Source: Candidatus Nitrosopolaris nunavutensis | Lineage (GTDB): Archaea; Thermoproteota; Nitrososphaeria; Nitrososphaerales; Nitrososphaeraceae | Direction of reading: 5' to 3' | Assembly (NCBI GenBank): GCA_002501855.1 | Contig: DAOM01000178.1 | Coordinates: 2,241-13,521, forward strand | Length of the DNA: 11,281 nt | In this document: positions 6,066 to 11,281 of the stretch, one piece after another | How positions within the stretch are numbered: position 1 is the first letter of the stretch | Layout: each line of letters opens with the position of its first letter | Translations under genes and position numbers: made by a program | Notes under the pieces: generated by a model | The model's database searches: none | The model's input: the letters and a program-made list of their open reading frames with translations, nothing else | What the model was told of the DNA's origin: nothing

Positions 6066-6890
6066 ATGACGGCACGCAAAGGTAAATTATACGTTGTTGG
6101 AGTCGGCCCAGGCAATCATGACCACATGACCCAAAGGGCAAAGAAGGTGATTGAAGAAAGTGAAATTATAGTTGGCTATGATACTTATGTTTCTCTTGTA
6201 GAAGATTTGATCGAGGGTAAAGAAGTCTATCGGTATGCTATGACGCAGGAAGTGGAACGGGCCAACCAAGCGATAGATTTTGCAGAAGATGGGAAGGTCG
6301 TAGCATTGGTTTCTTCCGGAGATCCCGGCATCTATGGTATGATAGGTTTGATTTATGAAATTCTCTCCGAAAAAGGATGGAATAGAGACACTGGCCTCTA
6401 TGTTGAATGTGTGCCCGGGGTCTCGTCTTTAAATTCTTGCGCCGCTTTAGTTGGTTCTCCATTAATGACTGACTTTGCTGTGGTCAGCATGAGTGATCTT
6501 CTGGTTCCTTGGGACATAATTGTCAAACGTGTTGAGGCAGCCGCGGCCGGAGACTATGTTACTGTGATTTACAATCCCGCTAGCAAGAAACGCATTCATC
6601 AGTTAAAAGACACTAGAGATATCTTTTTGAAATACAGAAAACCGGAAACGCCAGTTGCAATAGTTAAAGGTGCGTACAGAGAAAGCCAGACTATCGCTAT
6701 TACTACGCTTGAAAACATGCTCCAACACTCAGAAATCCTCGGCATGATTACCACCGTTATCGTCGGGAACTCGTCTACGTTTGACTATAACGGCATGATG
6801 ATAAATCCAAGAGGATATAGATCGAAGTACGACTTGGTCAAAAAGGACGGCGGACAAGAAAGTCCTACTTATGCAGGAATACAACAGTAA
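6066..6890 (+). CDS. cobJ: Precorrin-3B / cobalt-precorrin-3 C17-methyltransferase
   Basis: A SAM-dependent methyltransferase of the CobJ/CbiH type, which methylates C17 with ring contraction during corrin (vitamin B12) synthesis. The tetrapyrrole methylase fold is plain: KLYVVGVGPGNHDHMTQRAK near the N-terminus, VGYDTYVSLVEDLI, the SAM-site segment VALVSSGDPGIYGM, CVPGVSSLNSCAALVGSPL and a C-terminal half with TVIYNPASKKR and TTVIVGNSSTF. DYTVTVIYNPxSKxR-type and VGYDTY motifs favour CobJ over CobF/CobM/CobI relatives. ATG 6066 is preferred because it leaves a short lead before the conserved strand; GTG 6051 and 6057 are in-frame alternatives adding a few residues. An AT-rich TTATAATTTA at 6041-6050 could be its own TATA box, but the gap to the aspartokinase stop is so short that readthrough is likely. 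No other corrin gene is in the window. Confidence 0.92.
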   Translation: MTARKGKLYVVGVGPGNHDHMTQRAKKVIEESEIIVGYDTYVSLVEDLIEGKEVYRYAMTQEVERANQAIDFAEDGKVVALVSSGDPGIYGMIGLIYEILSEKGWNRDTGLYVECVPGVSSLNSCAALVGSPLMTDFAVVSMSDLLVPWDIIVKRVEAAAAGDYVTVIYNPASKKRIHQLKDTRDIFLKYRKPETPVAIVKGAYRESQTIAITTLENMLQHSEILGMITTVIVGNSSTFDYNGMMINPRGYRSKYDLVKKDGGQESPTYAGIQQ

Positions 6891-6961
6891 TACTGGTAAG
6901 AGTTGTAATAGTAGTAGAACTAGTAGTATCGAGAATTGACCAAAGACCGACTTTTTCTCCT
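6891..6961. terminator. Convergent cobJ/tyrS intergenic region with U-tract
   Basis: The two stop codons are 71 bp apart. A T5 run at 6952-6956 follows cobJ on the plus strand and could terminate it, just inside the end of tyrS. There is no comparable T-run for tyrS on the minus strand. The middle holds a GTAGTAG...TAGTAGTA low-complexity stretch (about 6909-6928) with no clear role. Confidence 0.3.
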
Positions 6962-8023
6962 CTAGTGAGAGATTGTTTCGTCAAAATTTGGTTCTCTTCC
7001 CTTGAAATGTTTGCGGACAGGTTCGATTATTTGGTTGAGATATTTGGCCGTAGCATCTTTTAAATCCATTGCATGGATCTTTTTGTCAACGTAGTCTCTC
7101 TCTAGCTCCTTAAAAGTTGCATACGAAACACTTCCACCATATTTTTGTGGCCTTTCGATCACAATTTCATTATTTTCATGAAATACAACATATCTAATTA
7201 ACTCAAGTATTGGATTATTTTCAGCCGTACCTAGTGGGCAAAATCCTTTCATAATTTTTTCTCTGATGGTTTCCTCGTCATCATGGATTAGGATCCCACT
7301 TGCGGGGTTGCTCTTGCTCATTTTACTAAACGTTTCTGCATCACCTGAACCGGCCTCTGATGATTCTGTGGTAAGAGGTTCTGAAAGCCCCGGAAGTAGA
7401 TGATGATGTACCGATACTGGAACTTTCCAACCTAATTTAGGAAATATTTCCCTTACAAGCATATGGATTTTTCTTTGATCCATACCGGCGTGAACAATGT
7501 CCAGCTCCAATGCCTTGATGTCAACGGATTGCATAGGAGGATACAGCAGTTGTGCAAGATCCAGGTTCTCTCGACCTGTTCTGCCCATAATGGTTAGGGA
7601 TCTGATTGTTCTAGGCAGACTAATGTGTTTACTAAAACGTACTATATCTTTCCAGTAATCATTCGTCCTGTGATAGAGCTCGCTACCTAACTCTATTGAT
7701 ATGCCTGGACAAAAATATCGGAACGCATCAGAATAGTATTCCGAAATCTCCTTGATTTTTGCCCAATTGCCGCGGAGCTTGTCATTGATATAGGTATGCC
7801 AATCAGCCAAAAAGACAGTGCATTGAACTTGAGCTTTGATAAAATCATTGATTTTAAAACCGGTTAGAATCAAACTACCAAGATGTAACATTCCAGAAAT
7901 TTCCAAGCCGATATAGTGCTTTGGACGAGCCACGGTTTCTAAAAGGGTCCTCAATTCAGGTTCGGTAACCACCTCCTCCGTCGGATCCCTCGAGATCAAA
8001 AATAGCCGATCTTCTATATCCAT
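6962..8023 (-). CDS. tyrS: Tyrosyl-tRNA synthetase
   Basis: Charges tRNA-Tyr in the cytoplasm. This is a class I synthetase of the archaeal/eukaryotic type, 353 residues, which lacks the S4-like C-terminal domain of bacterial TyrRS. The HIGH-equivalent is HLGS (47-50) in IGLEISGMLHLGS; the KMSKS motif is intact at 234-238. Aligned by eye with the Methanocaldococcus jannaschii enzyme, the tyrosine-binding residues are present: Tyr37, Tyr161, Gln165, Asp168 and Gln183 within YPPMQSVD and GMDQRKIHM. ADWHTYIN (73-80) is the usual family block. About 20 Ser/Glu-rich residues (215-233) separate PGL from KMSKS, more than in short euryarchaeal enzymes. ATG 8023 is natural for the family N-terminus; a TTAATTTAA box lies about 20 nt upstream on the minus strand, so any leader is short. 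It is convergent with cobJ and divergent from the hydrolase gene. Confidence 0.95.
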   Translation of the reverse strand: MDIEDRLFLISRDPTEEVVTEPELRTLLETVARPKHYIGLEISGMLHLGSLILTGFKINDFIKAQVQCTVFLADWHTYINDKLRGNWAKIKEISEYYSDAFRYFCPGISIELGSELYHRTNDYWKDIVRFSKHISLPRTIRSLTIMGRTGRENLDLAQLLYPPMQSVDIKALELDIVHAGMDQRKIHMLVREIFPKLGWKVPVSVHHHLLPGLSEPLTTESSEAGSGDAETFSKMSKSNPASGILIHDDEETIREKIMKGFCPLGTAENNPILELIRYVVFHENNEIVIERPQKYGGSVSYATFKELERDYVDKKIHAMDLKDATAKYLNQIIEPVRKHFKGREPNFDETISH

Positions 8024-8243
8024 TATAGAATTCGGGCGTTAAATTAAGCCTATTAGTTTTTGCATTGCCATATAGGTGATGAATTGTCAACTAGTATTAT
8101 GGTATGGATTGAACGCTGCCTAGTAATATTATGATAACATTAATGGTTGGACCGTTCTTTCTTTCTTTTTTTCTTCTATGTACGAGAATATCGGCGCGCC
8201 CAAACTTCTATAACCTGCGTGTGACAATAGGGTTTCGATAATA
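8024..8243. other. Divergent tyrS / MBL-hydrolase intergenic region
   Basis: This 220-bp AT-rich spacer carries promoters for both flanking genes: TTAATTTAA at 8039-8047 for tyrS and TTCTATAACC at about 8206-8215 for the hydrolase. Between them are two similar copies of CTAGTA(n)TTATGRTA (8091-8104 and 8120-8136), a pyrimidine tract of TTTC units ending in T7 (about 8156-8178), and an 8-bp GC-only palindrome GGCGCGCC (8193-8200) just upstream of the hydrolase TATA box. A box-C-like GTGATGA at 8076-8082 lacks a matching box D. No coding frame or tRNA is visible. Confidence 0.5.
8206..8215 (+). promoter_or_regulatory. Candidate TATA box of the MBL-fold hydrolase gene
   Basis: TTCTATAACC is centred about 34 nt before GTG 8244, placing transcription start near 8236 and giving a leader of under 10 nt. 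The palindrome GGCGCGCC (8193-8200) sits immediately upstream, where a BRE or an operator could be; its GC-only sequence stands out in an AT-rich spacer. Confidence 0.4.
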
Positions 8244-9242
8244 GTGTCCCTGCATGATATTGAAAGGGTCTCCATCACTCTTTTGATGGATAATATTACT
8301 GACAGGCTATTGACCAGCTCTGCTCAAGCTGAAAGGCCTCCCATGGTCAAAGAAGAAAAGTTTTTGCCGCCGCCTATTGCAGAACACGGTTTTTCTGCGG
8401 TGATTGAAATTCACTATCACGATCACAAAATGAAAAAGAAAATATCGAACAGGTTTCTATTCGATACCGGTGTAAGTGAAAACGGGATAATCTTTAATGC
8501 TGACTTATTCGGAGTCGATTTAACCAATATCGAGGCGATCATCCTAAGCCACGGTCACCTGGATCATTTTGCAGGTTTGTTAAGTGTCATGAAGCGGATC
8601 TCAAGACCGCTCAAAGTAGTTGCCCATCCTGACGCGTTTTTAAAACGTTGGCTAATATTTCCTGACGGAACGAAAGCAAAGATGCCCGTACTAGATGAAA
8701 TAGAACTGAAGTCGCACGGCGCGCTGATAGAAAAAAGAAGGAATGCCAGTTACTTGCCTCTCGATAATCATGCTAGTGATGGCAAGTATAATGATTATCG
8801 ACATCGATTGCTTGTCACTGGAGAAATTCCTAGGATGACAACTTTTGAGAAAGGCTTTCCACTACAGTACCTGGAAATTCCCGAAAGAAATGAACTTGTT
8901 CCTGACCCTCTTGTAAACGATGACCAAGCCATAATTGTAAATATTAAGGAAAAAGGGCTAGTAATCATCACTGGCTGCGCTCACGCGGGAATAATTAACA
9001 CGATCAAATATGCGAAAGATATCACAGGTGTAAACAAAATATATGCAATTATAGGTGGCTTTCATCTCACTGGGAGCCTCTATGAGGGTTCCATAGAGCA
9101 GACCGTACAAGAAATACAAAGTGAGAAGCCGAATTATATCGTACCGTGTCATTGTACAGGGTGGAAAGCAGTTAACAGAATTATCCAGACGATGCCGGAA
9201 GAGTTTCTTCAGAGTAGCGTTGGTACAATTTTTAATTTTTAA
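8244..9242 (+). CDS. Metallo-beta-lactamase-fold hydrolase, MJ0301/COG1237 type
   Basis: A 332-residue cytoplasmic metallo-beta-lactamase-fold protein with no signal peptide. It carries the dinuclear metal site motif SHGHLDH (102-108), preceded by FDTG (73-76), then His128, ITGCAHAGI (242-250), GGFHLTG (271-277) and PCHCTG (301-306). This set, with the long C-terminal half, matches the COG1237 group often annotated as 7,8-dihydropterin-6-methyl-4-(beta-D-ribofuranosyl)-aminobenzene-5'-phosphate synthase. That name comes from methanopterin work and is not secure for this group; I would treat the substrate as unknown. Residues about 24-48 are a loosely conserved insertion before the AEHGFSAVIE strand, and 164-197 is another loop before GEIPR. 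The start is GTG; the strand around ITLLMDNITD (11-20) is the family N-terminus. It stands alone between divergent tyrS and top6B. Confidence 0.85.
   Translation: MSLHDIERVSITLLMDNITDRLLTSSAQAERPPMVKEEKFLPPPIAEHGFSAVIEIHYHDHKMKKKISNRFLFDTGVSENGIIFNADLFGVDLTNIEAIILSHGHLDHFAGLLSVMKRISRPLKVVAHPDAFLKRWLIFPDGTKAKMPVLDEIELKSHGALIEKRRNASYLPLDNHASDGKYNDYRHRLLVTGEIPRMTTFEKGFPLQYLEIPERNELVPDPLVNDDQAIIVNIKEKGLVIITGCAHAGIINTIKYAKDITGVNKIYAIIGGFHLTGSLYEGSIEQTVQEIQSEKPNYIVPCHCTGWKAVNRIIQTMPEEFLQSSVGTIFNF
9229..9240 (+). terminator. T-tract terminator overlapping the end of the hydrolase gene
   Basis: Two T5 runs separated by AA (9229-9233 and 9236-9240) lie over the last codons and stop of the hydrolase gene. 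On the plus strand they would be transcribed as U-tracts, the typical archaeal intrinsic termination signal. No hairpin is needed or clearly present. Confidence 0.4.
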
Positions 9243-9505
9243 TTCGTAATTCAGCTCTTCTTGGTCTATGCAGTCTTTCTGTTTGGCCCCGATTGTTCTG
9301 ATGCTCTCTCAGTTGTGATGATAAATTATTTAAAATATCTTTCTGACTGTACCAGTGGATAGGCTCATAACAGCTTAATGGCGTTGTTGTAATAAAAGAT
9401 GAGAAGAGGCAAATTCCATAGAGACCAAAAATTTTAAAATAATAATAATGGGAATTTAGATATGATTACCATTACGAATTTTGAGCACCTTTATGTTGCT
9501 AGAGT

Positions 9506-9519
9506 CAACAAATTTGTTG
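9506..9519. promoter_or_regulatory. 14-bp perfect palindrome CAACAAATTTGTTG
   Basis: A perfect 14-bp dyad lies about 100 bp upstream of the top6B ATG and directly abuts the first copy of the direct repeat. A GTTG at 9494-9497 gives a further partial half-site. Its size and symmetry fit a binding site for a dimeric regulator; the protein is unknown. Confidence 0.4.
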
Positions 9520-9520
9520 C

Positions 9521-9554
9521 AAAAAGTTAAATCCGCAGTTATAAAAAGTTAAAT
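9521..9554 (+). repeat. Direct repeat AAAAAGTTAAAT, two copies 22 bp apart
   Basis: Identical 12-mers sit at 9521-9532 and 9543-9554, a 22-bp period equal to about two DNA turns, so both copies face the same side of the helix. The second copy is part of TTATAAAAAGTTAAAT, which could itself be the TATA region of top6B. Such in-phase repeats often bind cooperative regulators or a chromatin protein. Alternatively it is a chance duplication in AT-rich DNA. Confidence 0.5.
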
Positions 9555-9614
9555 TGAGTTCTAGAAATATTTGATTGGTTGAAAACTAAGGCTAGTGTGG
9601 AGATTGCCGCCACG

Positions 9615-11281
9615 ATGCGCGCGAAGACTGCCAATAATACTACTAGCGTTGCAACTATTCCTCCTCCTAGTTACGGAAGAGCGAAAGTTCGGTACGACAA
9701 AAAGGCCGAATCAGAATTCTTTGTCGACAACTCTGCACTCGCTGGATTTACTGGAGAGCGAATTCTGTATATGGCTGTCAGAGAACTAATTGAAAACGCG
9801 CTGGATTCATGCGAAATACACCGTATTTTACCAAATATTTCTTTGTCCTTGAAATTATTGGATCAGGCGAATGATTTGTGGCTCATTTCATGCGAAGACA
9901 ATGGTATTGGGATTCCTTCGGATAAAGTGCCGGTTGCTGTCTGTTCTTTCTTAACCTCAGCTAAATATGTCGAGAAGCAGCAACGAGGACTCTTTGGAGT
10001 TGGCCTAAAGATGATTGCTGCGTTTTCTACCAAGGATACAGACCATCCTCTGAGAACCTGGTCGAAGTCAAGCGAAGAGGGTTCAGAATATTACTATGAG
10101 CTCCGAACAGATATTGGCACAAATAAACCAATAATCCTCACAAAGAAACTGCTGAGAGGCGAAGAGGTCCATATTAATGGCGAATCTGGTTTTAAGATTG
10201 AAGCGGTATTGCGTGCACGATTATCTCCGATTACTAAAAATAAGATTTACGATTACGTCAGCCACACTAGTATTGTAAATCCATACGCTTTTTTGGTATT
10301 TCAGACAGATGAAGGCAAGGTGACCTTTGATAGAAGAACCACGATAATGCCTGAACCAGCAAAGGAAGTGTTGCCGCATCCTGCAGATATGGATCTGAAA
10401 ACGCTAAAAAAAGCTATCATGAATTTCATGCACCAAAAGACAACGCTCCATGGAGTGTTGTGTAACTCGTTCCAAAAACTGTCTGGAGGCAAGGCAAAGG
10501 AAATAATTACAAAATCAAATGTAGCTCTAAAGGCTGCTGACAAATACGACGAACATGAATTAATCAAAGTAGTTAATGTATGCAAGCAGACTAGATTCCA
10601 TGCTCCAAGTACAGACCACTTGAGTCCAATAGGAGAGGAAATTCTGACGGCCGGGATGACGTCTGAATATACGATCGTTACAAACAGGAATGAAACTGAC
10701 TCACAATTGCAGACCCGGTTATCGATTAAGGTGTTGAAACCGACGCTGACTGCATACTCGTCCCGAACTTGTGTAGTAAACAACCGTCCCACCGTGGTGG
10801 AATGTGGGATTGCATACGGCGGAGACATAAGTTCTTTTAAACTATTCAGATTTGCAAACAAGATCCCCTTGCTATACGACGAGGGCTCGGATGTAGCTAG
10901 AGAAGTAGTGTCGGACGTGGAAATTAACAAAATGGGAATATCTAAGAAGGAAGTAAAAGAGCAATTTGCAAGAGCAGACAATAGATCTGATAGAGCCGTG
11001 GAGTTTCTGCCGATACATATTTTCTTCCATATCTGCTCAACTAAAATTCCTTACAAAACGGCTGGCAAAGAGAGCATCGCCTCTGAGGGTGATTTGAAGA
11101 AATACATGAAGGCCTGTTTAGCAGATCTGTACAGAAAAGTAAGCGCCCAAATTCGCAAGGAATTGCGTATGAAAGAGGCAGAAAGCCGATTGCGACTTTA
11201 CAAACATTATATACCTTTGATCATATCCGCGATCTCCGAATCTATCATCGTCGATACCCAGAAGCTCTCTGAGGCTTTCTC
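9615..11281 (+). CDS. top6B: DNA topoisomerase VI subunit B (3' end beyond window)
   Basis: The ATPase subunit of type IIB topoisomerase VI, which with subunit A cleaves both strands and relaxes or decatenates DNA. The frame is open from 9615 to the right edge (555 codons) with no interruption. The GHKL ATPase domain shows the N-box ELIENALDSCE (57-67), DNGIGIP (95-101) and the glycine lid RGLFGVGLKM (124-133). The H2TH/linker region leads to STDHLSPIGEEI, and the transducer domain has VECGIAYGGD and RFANKIPLLYDEGSDV, whose Lys416 matches the ATP-sensing switch lysine, then FFHICSTKIPYKTAGKE. The start is uncertain: ATG 9615, GTG 9597 and TTG 9579 are all in frame after the TGA at 9555. ATG is chosen because GGAG lies 12 nt upstream and little conserved sequence precedes it. 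Subunit A often follows in Archaea, outside this window. Confidence 0.93.
   Translation, partial: MRAKTANNTTSVATIPPPSYGRAKVRYDKKAESEFFVDNSALAGFTGERILYMAVRELIENALDSCEIHRILPNISLSLKLLDQANDLWLISCEDNGIGIPSDKVPVAVCSFLTSAKYVEKQQRGLFGVGLKMIAAFSTKDTDHPLRTWSKSSEEGSEYYYELRTDIGTNKPIILTKKLLRGEEVHINGESGFKIEAVLRARLSPITKNKIYDYVSHTSIVNPYAFLVFQTDEGKVTFDRRTTIMPEPAKEVLPHPADMDLKTLKKAIMNFMHQKTTLHGVLCNSFQKLSGGKAKEIITKSNVALKAADKYDEHELIKVVNVCKQTRFHAPSTDHLSPIGEEILTAGMTSEYTIVTNRNETDSQLQTRLSIKVLKPTLTAYSSRTCVVNNRPTVVECGIAYGGDISSFKLFRFANKIPLLYDEGSDVAREVVSDVEINKMGISKKEVKEQFARADNRSDRAVEFLPIHIFFHICSTKIPYKTAGKESIASEGDLKKYMKACLADLYRKVSAQIRKELRMKEAESRLRLYKHYIPLIISAISESIIVDTQKLSEAF

Larger units (their letters stand above)
9243..9614. 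other. AT-rich region upstream of top6B
   Basis: No gene is supported in this stretch of about 370 bp; frames on both strands are short and carry no family signature. A 10-bp inverted pair (AATTCGTAAT 9241-9250, ATTACGAATT 9471-9480) flanks about 220 bp. A box-C-like GTGATGA (9315-9321) is followed by CTGA at 9343-9346, but the guide spacing and terminal stem do not fit a C/D sRNA. The 3' part contains a 14-bp palindrome and a 12-bp tandem repeat, described separately, just upstream of top6B. In the top6B frame there is a TGA at 9555, so the gene cannot start before it. Confidence 0.5.

Noticed and set aside
6903..6930. TAGTAG-rich stretch between cobJ and tyrS as a possible CRISPR or microsatellite
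   Set aside because: A few irregular trinucleotide repeats over under 30 bp, with no spacer structure; low complexity is a sufficient explanation.
8076..8082. Box C-like GTGATGA in the tyrS/hydrolase spacer
   Set aside because: No CTGA box D follows at a usable distance.
9315..9346. Box C/D sRNA candidate (GTGATGA followed by CTGA)
   Set aside because: The 21-nt spacing is too long for one guide and lacks the internal C'/D' pair. The AT-only guide would not match rRNA well, and no terminal stem directly flanks the boxes.
9595..9789. 64-codon plus-strand frame starting at GTG 9595
   Set aside because: It overlaps the N-terminal part of top6B in another frame; the top6B frame carries the conserved GHKL motifs.
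10301..10981. 226-codon open frame on the minus strand
   Set aside because: It lies wholly inside top6B, antisense, with a composition typical of a shadow frame and no family signature.

Overview
The window looks archaeal and most likely comes from a Thaumarchaeota/Nitrososphaeria-type organism. Topoisomerase VI subunit B, archaeal-type uS13 and uS4, an archaeal/eukaryotic-class tyrosyl-tRNA synthetase and TATA-like boxes close to start codons all point to Archaea. The narrower placement rests on the overall look of the proteins and was not tested by phylogeny. Several genes start with TTG or GTG, and at least one (rps13) fits a leaderless transcript. I see no tRNA, rRNA, CRISPR array, transposase or integrase.

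Layout. Positions 1-350 hold no recognisable gene. glmS (351-2117, minus) is divergent from a HTH regulator with an S-layer-like C-terminal domain (2278-3246, plus). The regulator converges, with only 8 bp between stop codons, on the ribosomal pair rps13-rps4 (4362-3255, minus). Across a 237-bp divergent intergenic region lies aspartokinase (4600-6039, plus), followed after a short gap by the cobalamin-pathway methyltransferase cobJ (6066-6890, plus). tyrS (8023-6962, minus) converges on cobJ and is divergent from a metallo-beta-lactamase-fold hydrolase of the MJ0301/COG1237 type (8244-9242, plus). A 370-bp AT-rich region with palindromes and direct repeats precedes topoisomerase VI subunit B (from about 9615, plus), which runs off the right edge.

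How the genes fit together. Most are core housekeeping genes: amino-sugar synthesis, translation, aspartate-family amino acids, corrinoid synthesis, tRNA charging and DNA topology. They do not form one pathway. The least ordinary part is the glmS/regulator pair. GlmS makes the amino sugar that feeds UDP-GlcNAc and surface glycans, while the divergent regulator carries a domain resembling the C-terminal region of archaeal S-layer proteins, including a calcium-loop-like motif, although it has no secretion signal. A link between the two is inference from adjacency. The other points of interest are small: operator-like repeats in four intergenic regions, a Pro/Ala-rich tail on uS13, and an rps13-rps4 unit that ends without rps11. 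I found no evidence of a new multi-gene system.
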